DNA of 64,000 nucleotides from Streptomyces bauhiniae. GTDB lineage: Bacteria > Actinomycetota > Actinomycetes > Streptomycetales > Streptomycetaceae. The notes beneath the pieces were generated by a model. The model did not search any database and was not told where the DNA came from. It was given only the letters and a program-made list of their open reading frames with translations. The position numbers were made by a program, and so were the translations under genes. Numbering within the stretch: the first letter of the stretch is position 1; every line of letters begins with the position of its first letter. Below are positions 49,301-59,800 of the stretch, piece by piece. Location: contig NZ_SRRT01000005.1 in NCBI RefSeq assembly GCF_004784475.1, positions 558,001-622,000 on the forward strand, written 5' to 3'.

Positions 49301-52300
49301 TCTGGGACTTCTTGCGACCCAGCAGGTCGTAGTCGAACGTCCAGACCGTCTTGTCCGGGCCGGTGACCCGGGTCTGCTGGCCGGCCGGGGTGTAGCCGTA
49401 AGTGGTGGCGGAGGTGGTGCCGCCCGAAGCAGTGAAGCCGGTGGTCGCTGTGCCTGACACGGTGGGTGGAGCGGTGTACTGGTCCAGCTCGCTGGTCTGA
49501 CCCCGGGCGTCGACTACCTTCGCCGAGGCCACCCCACCCTTGGGTGGCAAAACCGTGGTCTTGTCGCCAGCGTAGACGGTAGTCGTCTTCCAGGTCTTGA
49601 GCCCGTTGTGCTCCTCGGTGACCAAGTCGGGACGGCCCAGGCCATCGTGGTCGGTGACGGTGGTGTCGGGAATGGAGACCTGGGAGACCGAGATGAGGCT
49701 GCTACGGGGACTACCGCCCACTGCGTAACCGTTGTTACTGGCGACCGTCCAGCCGTGGGAGTCGTACTGGGTGTCCGTGACCGTGGTGCTGGAGTTCTCC
49801 CCGGCATTCTGAGCCTGCAGGGGCCGCAGCATTGCGTCGTACAGCGTCTCACTGGTCCGGTAATTGCCGCTGTCGAGAAGCGAGTTCGTAGTCGTGATCG
49901 ACGGGGCCGACTGGGAGATGCTGTAGGAGTAGACGGTGTTCGCCGGGGCGCTGTTGGCCTTGATCTCGTTCGGCAGCCATACCGCGGTCAGACGGCCGAG
50001 TGCGTCGTACGTCAGTGAGGTGAGTTTCCCGGCGATGTCGGTCTTGGCCGTGGGCAGGAGACGCGCCGGGTCCAGGGTGCTGCTGGCGAACTGGCAGTTC
50101 AGGGACGAGGCGGTGACCGTGGAGCAGTCCACGGCGGGCGTCACCTGCGTGATGGTGGTACTGCCGGTGGGCACAGCACCGCTGGCGGGGCTGTAAGAAG
50201 TAAAGACGCTCTGAGCGAGGCTCTTGCCGTCCGGGGAAGTGGAGTTGGGAGTCCGGGTGACTTTCGTCGTCCGGCCGTAGGAGTCGTACCGTGTGGACGT
50301 CTTGTCGATGAAGGTGGTCGCGGTGGCACCGTTCGCGGCAGAGGCCGCCTGAACGAGAGTTGCGTCACCGATCTTGGGCAAGGCCGGATTCTGCTGCCCG
50401 TCGCCGTCGTAGACGAAGCTGTTGGTGTCGTAGGAAGTGCGGGTGTCGGAGAGCAGGGTGCCGCTGGGGGTGGCACCCGCCGATGAGCAGTCCTGGGCTG
50501 TGGTGAGGGTCTCGGCGGCCAACACCAGGGTGGCGACAGCGCCCGTGAGGTAGTGGTTGTAGGTGCACTTCGAGACGTTGTCGCTGGCTGTTGTCTCACC
50601 GCGGTCGTCGACCTGCACCGCCATGCCTGTGGTCGACTTGCCCAAGGCGGTGTTGTAGAAGGTGTCGGTCTCGGTCTTGCGCCAGCCGTAGGACACAGCC
50701 TGCCGGGTCAGTGTCTTTGCGGTACGTGCCATCTGGGCCGTCAAATTCGGCAGGCCGCTCCGAGTGCGCGTGGCTGTAGGGCCGATGATCGTGGGCACGG
50801 TGACCACGGCCTTGTCCAGGATGCCCGTTGCACTGGTGTAGGTGTCGGTCTCGAAGGTCTGGCCTGCCAGGGCGTTTTCGTCGGTGACCGACGTCGCTCC
50901 GTCTTGGCTGGTCAGGGCCGGCACCGACCGGGTCTTGCCGCCGGGCAGGGTGTCACCATTCATGCCCAGGAAGTAGTGCGTCTTCGTCAGCGTCTTCTGG
51001 TCGTAGACTTTCGCGCCGTCGGTGTAGTGGAAGACGTTCGGATCGCCCGTGGTGACGTCCACTTCCGGATAGCCCCGGAACTGACCCCAGGTACGGTTCT
51101 TTGCCTTGACGGTCTCACTGTCGTCGTAGTGCCAGCCAGGGGTGCCCTTGTAGCTGTAATCCGTCTCCAGCCTCGGCTGGGTCCCGTCCTGGTAGGAGTT
51201 GTGGGGGTCCTCGGTGACGACGGAGGCGACCTTGTACTTGTAGAACCAGTCCATCCACGGGGCGGGCTGCCCGTCGGGGGCCCAGTAGACGGGGAAGCAG
51301 GACAACGTGTTGGTGGAGGCGAACGTCTTGGCGGCCGCGTCCGTCGGATCGTCGGGGTCGCTCGCCGGTGCTGCCGAGCAGTTGGGACGGTCGTAGGTGA
51401 CCGTCATCTGCGCTCCGGCCTCGCTGGTGACCGTCTGGATCCGGTCGTGGTACATCAGCGGCATCTGCGGGATCGTGCCGACCCGGTTGGGCAACTGCAG
51501 CGGCGGATCGAAGCTCACCGCCGGGGTCGAGGTACTCCCAGATGCTCCGCCCAGTTTGTCGAGGCCGGTGCGCTGGATCGCGTCCAGCCAGAGCGTGGGG
51601 GCGTGGTCGCCCCCGTCAGGGAAGGACTGGGTGAACGTGTACTTGTCGACCTGGCTCGTCGCCCCACCCGACTGGATCTGAGTGGTGATCGATGTCAGAC
51701 GTTTGCGGGACCAGAAGCTCGGCCCATGGTTGGTGCAGTTCGTTGAGCCTGACGCGCAGTTGAGGTCCACCGGAACGTCCGGCCAGTACGAGGCGTTCGC
51801 AGCGGTGAACTGGCTGTCGGCGCAGGTGTTACCGGATGGCGTACCGGCGATGCAGCGTTCAGCGGTGGCGTCGAAGACGATCTGCTCCGGTGCGGTGGCC
51901 GAATAGATCGTCGAGGCGGTCATACCGTAGTCAATGCGGGACAGGGTGCCGCCGCGCGTATAGGGCACCGCGGTGTTCTTCATGGCAGCGCCGTAGTAAC
52001 CCGTTTCCGGCGAGTAGTACCAGGCGGTGGCGTTGCCGTGGGTGTCGACCTCGTAGTCCAGGTTGAAGCGGTAGCCCAGCGTGCACGAGGTTGCAGCGAA
52101 GTCCGTGCTGTCCGGACAGCCGGACACACCGCTGTGAGCGTGGTAGACCGGCTCGGTCCACACGGACTTCGTCTCTTCCTTGCCCGACGACCAACCCGGC
52201 AGCCGGTTGAGACCGAAGAAGTACTGCGTCCCGCCCTCTGTGACCTTGAAGTACTCTCCTCCGTTCACTGTGCCGTTCTGGACGTCGGCCAGGTTCTCGA

Positions 52301-53516
52301 TCTTGATCGTGGAGCTGTCGTCGACGGGATGGAAGGTCTTCGTCGAGTCGTCGTAGACGATCGCGGTGGAGTTGCCGTTCAGTGAGAGGGTGAGGATCTG
52401 CCCCGCCCAGCACTGGTCTCCGTCGTTGGCCGGCGCACCGGACGACGAGTCGTCCTTGCACGACTTGTATGTGCGTTCGACGTAGTTGTCAGACGACGTC
52501 CAACCATCGCCTAGCCAGGAGGACTGGTTGTTGGTGCCTTCAGTACGCGCGTCCTGGCTCGAGGAGTTGTAGACGAGATCGACATTCGGTGCTGTGCCGC
52601 CGATGGGCGGCGGCACGGAGATCGGATAGCTGTAGGTGAAGGCACCCGTGTTCCCCGATGTCGACCAGGACCCACCTGGTGACAGACTGGTCGCTGAGTA
52701 GTCGCCCGATGACCCCGATGTGCCTGAGGTGGCCGCCAACACCATCCTTGCGCCGGACGATGGAGCTGCCAAGCCCTCAGAACTGTCGGCCTTGGTCGAC
52801 AGAACACCGGGAGCCGGCGGGGCGATCTGGGTGGACAACGGGTCACCGGCCGCGGTACGCACCACGGTCTGGACCTGACATTTCGGTAGCGTCGGCGTGG
52901 TCAGGGCGCAGGCTGGCAGTTGGACCAGGCGCAGGCGTGAGGCGAAGTCGCCGCCGAAGGCATAGCGGAACGACGAGTCATCAACCCGCAGGGCGACTCT
53001 TCCGGTACCCGGACTAGTGCGCTGAACAGTGAAAAGCACACCGTGCACACCGGCCGCCCGCGCCGTCTTCTGACTGATCACGGCCACTCGGACCCGCTGC
53101 GATCCTTCGGCGGCGCTCGCCTTGGTCCCTGCTCCTGCGGTCGCCGCCAACAGAAGCGGCGTCCCCTTGGCCCGCATCTCAGTCGCCTTGGCATTCAGAT
53201 GCGCGGAGGCGGCGTGGACCGGCAGAGTGACATCGGCGATGCCCGCCGCGGGGAGCTTGGCACCGCCGCCGGGATTGAAGTGCTTGAAACGCTTGGAAGT
53301 GGAGCCCCACCCTGGTTTGGGGTGGGCCAGAGGGACGCGCTTGTTCTGGGGAGCGGCAGGAAGGGTCTTGTGCTGCGCGGCCGGAGACGCCGCTGTGGCA
53401 ACACCTGCCGGCAGCAGTCCCACCACCAGGGCCCCGGCCATCACCGCCGCCGTGCGCCGAGCCCGCCTGGCGGCATGTGCCGCCCGCTTGCGTCCCCACG
53501 CCGAAATCCGCGCCAT
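46314..53516 (-). CDS. Rhs polymorphic toxin with Hint autoprotease and C-terminal nuclease domain
   Basis: 2400 aa from ATG 53516 after GGGGGG. N terminus: basic stretch then hydrophobic signal (AAVMAGALVVGLLPAGVATA, about 22-41). Then a SpvB/TcdB-like shell segment (GAFTYSYPISVPPPIGG), long YD repeats, and the Rhs core KYDPNLGSFISADPIFE followed by GSDPTG. Residues about 2118-2261 are a Hint domain: Cys in CSFAPATPVLIANGRT, the block-B-like LHTTANHPFWDD, and the splice-like end PILVHN. The last ~140 residues are the toxin, with KLRKYDGLANIDGSWYGIET then KGASAG: Asp and E-x-K of a PD-(D/E)XK-type nuclease (Tox-REase class). It is likely exported, releases its tip by Hint cleavage and attacks DNA in rival cells. 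Its immunity candidate follows. Confidence 0.9.
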   Translation of the reverse strand: MARISAWGRKRAAHAARRARRTAAVMAGALVVGLLPAGVATAASPAAQHKTLPAAPQNKRVPLAHPKPGWGSTSKRFKHFNPGGGAKLPAAGIADVTLPVHAASAHLNAKATEMRAKGTPLLLAATAGAGTKASAAEGSQRVRVAVISQKTARAAGVHGVLFTVQRTSPGTGRVALRVDDSSFRYAFGGDFASRLRLVQLPACALTTPTLPKCQVQTVVRTAAGDPLSTQIAPPAPGVLSTKADSSEGLAAPSSGARMVLAATSGTSGSSGDYSATSLSPGGSWSTSGNTGAFTYSYPISVPPPIGGTAPNVDLVYNSSSQDARTEGTNNQSSWLGDGWTSSDNYVERTYKSCKDDSSSGAPANDGDQCWAGQILTLSLNGNSTAIVYDDSTKTFHPVDDSSTIKIENLADVQNGTVNGGEYFKVTEGGTQYFFGLNRLPGWSSGKEETKSVWTEPVYHAHSGVSGCPDSTDFAATSCTLGYRFNLDYEVDTHGNATAWYYSPETGYYGAAMKNTAVPYTRGGTLSRIDYGMTASTIYSATAPEQIVFDATAERCIAGTPSGNTCADSQFTAANASYWPDVPVDLNCASGSTNCTNHGPSFWSRKRLTSITTQIQSGGATSQVDKYTFTQSFPDGGDHAPTLWLDAIQRTGLDKLGGASGSTSTPAVSFDPPLQLPNRVGTIPQMPLMYHDRIQTVTSEAGAQMTVTYDRPNCSAAPASDPDDPTDAAAKTFASTNTLSCFPVYWAPDGQPAPWMDWFYKYKVASVVTEDPHNSYQDGTQPRLETDYSYKGTPGWHYDDSETVKAKNRTWGQFRGYPEVDVTTGDPNVFHYTDGAKVYDQKTLTKTHYFLGMNGDTLPGGKTRSVPALTSQDGATSVTDENALAGQTFETDTYTSATGILDKAVVTVPTIIGPTATRTRSGLPNLTAQMARTAKTLTRQAVSYGWRKTETDTFYNTALGKSTTGMAVQVDDRGETTASDNVSKCTYNHYLTGAVATLVLAAETLTTAQDCSSAGATPSGTLLSDTRTSYDTNSFVYDGDGQQNPALPKIGDATLVQAASAANGATATTFIDKTSTRYDSYGRTTKVTRTPNSTSPDGKSLAQSVFTSYSPASGAVPTGSTTITQVTPAVDCSTVTASSLNCQFASSTLDPARLLPTAKTDIAGKLTSLTYDALGRLTAVWLPNEIKANSAPANTVYSYSISQSAPSITTTNSLLDSGNYRTSETLYDAMLRPLQAQNAGENSSTTVTDTQYDSHGWTVASNNGYAVGGSPRSSLISVSQVSIPDTTVTDHDGLGRPDLVTEEHNGLKTWKTTTVYAGDKTTVLPPKGGVASAKVVDARGQTSELDQYTAPPTVSGTATTGFTASGGTTSATTYGYTPAGQQTRVTGPDKTVWTFDYDLLGRKKSQTDPDTGRSSYGYDDAGNLTSTTDAKQVELDYTYDLLGRKLTGTDKAKSNFQFASWTYDTLRVGLPTSSTRYVPGVTGGYTVASTGYTSLGKPTGTKISLPASETPLPSTYTTTYTYTVRDQLLATQSDPRAQGLNNEVITYDHDALGMPTGTGSSAFSYVTGTVYTDYGMPSRVTMGASTNPAVTTYDFDDQTLRLKERVISRTQAPGPTVDDVKYSYDAAGNPTSVRDEQSETGSTVTDQQCYSYDALDRLTDAWTANDSCNANPPISSTLTTAPGSYWQSFSYDAIGNRHQSVDHAIGTTGNTSTTNYADGCTATCNPTGTQPHTLTATTGGTNPTTFAYDEDGNLHTRTPSAGPGQTLTWDDEGHLAQVDTTGASPTTTKYLYDADGKQLIRRDPGQTTLFAGDTEIVVNTSVTPNTLLGAIRTYSHGGTGSPVAIRSSLTGGGVKYLFGDAHGTSTLAMDTTTQQVARQQYTPYGQPRSSANTVTWPDPTHSYLGKPQDKNTGYTDVGARKYDPNLGSFISADPIFEASSPQELGGYTYAASNPVTGSDPTGTIRVNPDGTQCTGGWNECGPGNVSTGGGSTTEATTTSHGGGGLGAWFGGVVSTVVDQGKKSVVGMVEAPWRQIQADKQCFTSGDNCMQLLAQAEPSLAASNSVVGRGSEIYGDFTHGRSAEGTGKLIFDAAVILVAKGAGAETEAETAEARSLVKPPKCSFAPATPVLIANGRTKPIGKIKPGDKVEAADPKTGKHQGTRTVQHVWINHDHDLLDLTIRTKNGHTATLHTTANHPFWDDTTHSWVPAGKLRHGDALNTAINGHAYVVATQFTPGTANRWNLTVQQLHTYYVVAGGVPILVHNTDGASCRVDLGDGTFLHPDGSIRDKKGHYAGTTGAQPGANNEETVWDHLQTEGATVVRQEVGVRVPGFKLRKYDGLANIDGSWYGIETKGASAGRNPDQRLFDDWLNTPGNTAVTTNGIELSGVFDAWVPQDRPPAG

Positions 53517-53850
53517 GCCGTGCGTCCCCCCCCTGGGTCTCAAAGCACCCCAAAAAAGAAAGCTGCAGGCGCTGTTGAGTAGTCGTCAGACGGAGGCGCA
53601 GTCGATGACCCCCCGCAGTGGATCACGCTAGGACTGGAAGTCATCACAATCTGCAAAGCATCTCCACAGGGACAGCAAAGGAATCGCCTGCACCGGGGCG
53701 CAAGATGGCCAGCATCGGTCGAAAGCGGTCTCTGCAGCGGAAGCCGGTGCTCCGGCCCTGATGGACCTTCTGTACACCGGCCCTGAGAATGCACAGCGCA
53801 GTCGGGCCCAAGGGGGGACCGCCTTAGACCTGCGAAGGACCCGAACTACG
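53517..53850. promoter_or_regulatory. Divergent promoter region of the Rhs toxin and the DNRLRE/LamG protein
   Basis: 334 bp between two large divergent secreted-protein genes. It is less GC-rich than its surroundings (for example 53633-53680). It must hold both promoters; I could not place them with confidence. No small gene seen. Confidence 0.45.
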
Positions 53851-56800
53851 ATGTCCGCTTTTCGCGCACCCGCGCGGGTGTCCAGACGTCCTGCAGCGAG
53901 GCCTATCGCTGTCGCCATTGCCGCGGCGCTGGCTGCTGGAGCCCTTACAGCCACGATGCCGGCTCATGCAGTTCCCAACGCCCATTCGCACGGGGCCAGT
54001 TCCAAGCCGCGGAGTGCATCTCCGTCAACCGCAGCGCGGCGCCTCAATCCCACGGAGTCCGCGTCCGCGCAGGCTAGAGCGACCGGTAAAGCGGTGACGA
54101 TCGACCAGTTCACCGACACGGGCACCACCGTGGTCGCCAATCCGGACGGTACCTTCACCCGGACCGACTCCTCGATGCCGCAGCGAGTACTACAAAATGG
54201 GAAATGGGTCGCCATTGACACCACCCTGAGACGGCAGGCGGACGGGACATGGGCGCCCAAGGCAGCCGTAACTCCCGTGGCGTTCTCCAGCGGCGGCTCC
54301 GGCGCCATGGTGACCATGCACAGCGGGGCGGACAAGCTGGACTTCTCCTGGCCGGGCGCGCTGCCCACACCGTTCGTGGCCGGAGACACCGCCACCTACC
54401 CGGAGGTGCTCCCTGGAGTCGACCTTCAGCTGACGGCGGACGCCTCTGGCTACTCCTCCATCCTGGTGGTCAAGACACCCAAAGCCGGCACCAACCCACG
54501 ACTGCGCAAGCTCGCGCTCAACACCACTTCGGCCAACCTCACCGTGACAGGCACCTCGAACGGCGGGGCGCAGGCCACCGACAAGCGCACCGGCAAGAAG
54601 GTATTCCACAGCGACACCGCGCTGATGTGGGACAGCGGCGGCAGTAGAACCGCAGCCCGCACCGCCCGGACCACAACCGCTGCCTCAGCGCGAGCGGAGC
54701 ACAAGAGGGCAGCCGAAGTAGGCAAGCACCGCGCGCAGGTGCGCGTAAAGCTTCAGCACGGACAGCAACTGCTCAGCCCTGATGTGAAGCTCCTGACCGC
54801 CAAGACGACCACCTACCCGGTGTACATCGACCCGGAGTGGAGCGGCCGACCGTCCCAGCTGGACTGGGCGCGGATCTCCGACAACGGCTGGAACGTCTAC
54901 AACTCGACGTCCACCTCCGGCGCCACCAATGCCCGTGAAGGGTGGGACAACAACTCCCCTGGTAACGGCGAACGGGCGCGCACCTATTACCAGATGAACA
55001 CCGGCGGCATCAAAGGCGCAGTGGTCAGCCACGCCTCGCTGTACGTGAAGCAGCTCTCCGCCGCCTCCTGCTCCGACACCCCTGCCGCCGTGTACGGCAC
55101 CGACCGGCCTGCCGGATGGAGCTCCTCCTCTCTGTACTGGGGACACGAGCCCGGAGGCCGGACCGGTGCGCTGGGCACCAACCCGAAGAGCCACGAGGCG
55201 GGCACTTGCCCGGTGACCGACGGCGCGAACTCATGGGTCAGCCCGCCGTCGCTCGAATTCGACGTGACCTCTCGCGCGCAGAGCGCGGCGGCCGGCGGCT
55301 GGAAGAGCGTGACGCTCATGGTCCAGTCGCCCGACATGAACGACGCGCAGCAGTGGAAGCAGCTCGCCTACGGCGGCGGCGCGACCATGTCGGTCACCTA
55401 CAGCTACCGGCCCAAGCTCAAGAACGGCACCGGCACGCCGGCCGTGAAGCCGTCGTCGGTGAATATGGGCAAGACGATGACCACCACCCACACCCCGACG
55501 CTGTCCGCCCGCGCCGTCGACCCGGACCTGGCCGGCGGCAGCGAGCTGGTGCGTGTCGACTACAACGTCTACAACAGCGCCGGCACGATGGTGCATCAGG
55601 GCTTCGGCCCGAGCACCGACTCCAAGAAGCGGGCGCGCTACAACACGAACGGCAGTGACTGGACCACCCCGAGCCTGCCGGACGGCACCTACACCTGGAA
55701 GGCGACCGCCCAGAACGCGGCCGGTTACTGGGCGGGGCCGGGCTCCGGCCTGTGGACCAAGACCCAGACCTTCACCGTGGACACCAGCGCTCCACCAGCA
55801 CCCACGGTGACATCAAGTCAGTTCCCGGCCAAGCAGATCGGCGCCGCCTTCGGGGACAAGGGCACCTTCACTCTCGGCAACAACCACACCAACAACATCA
55901 CCGGCTACCTGTTCGCCCTGGACGGCACACTCAGCAACACCGTCTACAGCAGCGGCGTCACCCACTGGACCACCAGCACGAAGATCACAGCCGGCAAGGC
56001 GTACTACGTCACCTCCGACAACGGCCCCGGCACCGGCACGTCGGTCATCAACGGCAGTGCCTCCCCCGCCTTCGCTCCCGGGGTGACTGGACCGCACACG
56101 TTGTACACCAAGGCCGTGGACCAGGCCGGTTCGACATCCGTCTCGCAGACGTCCTACGCGTTCTATGCCGGCACCAACACCCCGACGTACGCCTACGGCG
56201 ACAAGATGGTCAGCGGCTGGACGGCCACCAACGCCGACAACTCGACGACGGCCGTCCCCAAGGCGACGATCACCAGCAAGGGCGGCCAGCTCATCAGCCA
56301 GGCCGCGGGCGCCGGCTACGAGTTCACCGACGGATACCAGGCGTTCTTCGCCAACAAGAGCACCACCTCGAAGGTCGTCTCCGGTGACAGCGCCACCCTC
56401 AGCTTCGACATCCCCAAGGACGGCCCCTGGGGCTTCGGCGTCAATCTGACCAAGGCCAAGGACTACGGCATCTACCGGCTGGTCCTGGACGCGGGCCAGC
56501 CCACCGAATCCACCCTGCTCAGCGGCTTCGACGCCTACAACTCCTATGTCACCACCCGGTTCGTCAACCTCGGCATACCCAAGGACTCCAGCGGTCAACT
56601 ACTCACCCTCAAAACAGGCGTGCACACCCTCACCCTCACCCTCACCGGGAAGAACCCCACCTCCACGGGATATCAGGCGGGCCTCGACGTGCTGCGCCTC
56701 GCACCCGCGCTGACCTGCACGATCAACACCACGAGCAGCTGCCAGAACAACACGGCCACGAGCACCTTCACCACTACGACCAGCCCGGCCGACGCGGACG

Positions 56801-59800
56801 GCTCGGGCAACAGCATCAACTCCGCCGACCTGACGAGCACAGTCGGCTGGCAGAGCGGCAAGACTGTGACCGTCGACGGCGCCAGTGTCGTGTTGCCCAA
56901 GTTCGGCACCGGTACGTACGACAACATGCTGGCCTCCGGCCAGACCGTCACCGTGCCGGGCAGCGGTGTGGTCAACACCGGTAACGCAGTCGTCTTCCTC
57001 GGCTTCGCCACAGGCGGCGCCGCCAAGGGCGCCACCGGCACCATCACCTACGCCAAGAACAACTGTCTCGACCCCAACGGCGACTCCGCAGACCAGACCT
57101 ACCAGCTGGACACAGTGCCCGACTGGCTGAGCGGTCCGGCTACGGCAGCCTCGGCGACCCTGGTCCACCAGAACCACAGCAACAACACTCAGACCAGCCC
57201 CAGCCCCGGGCCGAAGGTCTACGCCTTCAGCGTCCCGCTGCAATGCCCCGGGTCGGTCATCAGCAGCATCACTCTCCCCCTGTTCACCAACGGTGTTCAG
57301 GCCGGGCAGCCGACACTGCACATCCTCGGGATGGGCGTACGGCCTCTGACCGTCACCGGCAGCGGAACAAGCGCTCAGCACTGGGTCGGCACCTGGTCGT
57401 CCGTACAGGACACCGCCAAGATTCAGCAATCCGGGGGCACTGCCGCCACCGTCAACGGACAGACGCTGCGCATCCCGGCTCACGTCAGCCTCGGCACCGA
57501 CAGCGGTAACGGGGTGCGGGTCCATCTGTCCAACGCCATGGGCACCGCGCCCGTGACCTTCGACGCAGCCTCCGTCGCAGTGCAGGACACCACCACAGGC
57601 GGCGCCACCGCCGCAGCCGCACCGACGGCCTTGACCTTCGGCGGCACCACCTCGGTCACCGTCCCGGCGGGCGGCGACGTCACCAGCAGCCCGGTGACGC
57701 TGGCCGTCACACAGCAGGCCACTGTGCTGGTCAGCCTGCAGGTGCACGGCTCGGTGTCGTCCATGGCCGGCCATGCCGCGGCCCGGACCCCGGTGTGGGT
57801 CAGCGACGCGGCCAACCGGACCGGCGACACCGCGGCCACCAAGTACACGCAGACGACGTACACCGGTCTGCCCTACCTCGCCGGCATCGACGTCACCACG
57901 CCCACCTCTGCGCCCACCGGTTCGCTGGTCCTCTACGGAGACCAGAGCGTCAACGGAGACACAGCGAGCAGCGACGGCCGACACCACCTCAGCGACGCCA
58001 TCACCGGCGATATCGTCGATGACCCCAACGGGGACGGCACCGTCGAATACGGCGTACTGAACGTCGGCACCAACAGCAACAGCGCGCTGCCACAAAGTAC
58101 CTTTAGCGACAACCCGACCAATGCGCTCAACCCGCTGGATCGCAACGTGTTGGCCCAGGGCAACGTGCGAACCGTCCTCGTCTCCACCGGTGCCACCGAC
58201 CTGCTCAACTGCTCGAGCGACGCCGACACCTGTGCCACCAACGTCGAGAAGGGACTGGCGGCACTGAACAGCCAGTTGAGCTCATATTTCACCGACGACG
58301 GGCAGACCTACATCGACGGCCGGCCGGTGACACAGAATGCCAATATCACCGTTTATTTGACCACCATCCCGCCCTTCACCGCCGGCCGCCCCGGCACCGC
58401 GGCTCAGGAAGCCGCACGCGAGCAAGTGAACGGCTACTTGCTCGACAACTTCCCGACCCAGGTCATCGACTTCGCCGCAGCGGTCTCCACGGACGGCACG
58501 GCCACCTCGTCGACCGTCAAGGCAGCGGACCTCTCGGGCGGCAACCCCTCGGACGCGTACTACGCCGATCTCGCCGGCCGATACCTGAACGACACGAACA
58601 CCCAGGTCGTCGGCATCGCGCCGAACCTGATCGTTCCGGAAGCCACCGGTGGTGACACGCCCGACGACGAGTGGGAGCTGGCCGCTGACGGCGCCGACGC
58701 GCGCGAAGACAATCCGTTCACCGCGGTCGGCGGGGCGACCTTCAACGCGGGCGGGCCGAACGCGCTCAACGCTCCCGCCGGCGCCACGTCCTTCGACGGC
58801 AACACCGGGTTCCTCGAGAGCGATCACACCGCCGTCAACACTCTCGCCGACTACACCGTCTCGGCATGGGTGAAGCTCGACTCCGCTGCCGGCCCCGCAA
58901 CCGCCATCTGTGAGGGAACCAGCCAGCACCAAGCCTTCTACCTGGGCTACGACAGAGGCAATCAAGGCTGGATGTTCCAAACCACGACCACGAACGACGA
59001 CAGCGCCGACTTCCCTACGGCGGAAGGCGACACGGGTACCGGTGCCCTCGGTACTTGGACACACCTGCTCGTCACCTACACCGCGCCCGTCGACGGTGAC
59101 GCCGGCACCGGCGTGATGTCGATCTACCAGAACGGTACCCTGATGGGCACCGCCACCAACCTCACACCGCAGTACGACTCCTCGATGCCCCTGACCATCG
59201 GCGGCTGCGTCAACAGCCCCGACACGACCACGCCGTACAACGCCTTCCCCGGCTCCGTTTCGGACGTCCAGGTGTACCCGTACGCGATGTCAGCGAGCGA
59301 CGCCGGCGCAAGCAGCGTGATCGTGCCCGCCGGCTGGGACAATGGGATGCCCGAGGACGAGTGGAAGCTCAACGCCAACGGGACCGACACCGCCTCCCTC
59401 AACCCGTTCACGCCCTCGGGCACCGCCACCTTCGGTCCCGACGCGCCCAGCGGAATGTCCGGCAGCATCACATTCGACGGCAGCACAGGCTTCCTCAAGA
59501 GCAAGCAGAGCGCGGTGAACACACTCGGCAGCTACACCGTCTCCGCCTGGGTGAAAATCAACTCAGCGCTCGGCACGACCGCCGTCTGCCAGGGCACCAC
59601 ACAGCACCAGTCCTTCTACCTCTCCTACGACAAACCCAGCGCTGCCTGGATGTTCCAGACCACCACTACCAACGACGAGAACTCCGACTTCCCCACCGCG
59701 GAGGGCGACCCCAACAGCGGCTCGGTCGGCACCTGGACCCACCTCGTCGCCACCTTCCGCGCCCCGGTCGCCGGTGACGCCGGCACCGACAACATGGCCC

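Noticed and set aside
47412..49457. 681-aa plus-strand frame inside the Rhs toxin gene
   Set aside because: Shadow of the YD repeats, no family features.
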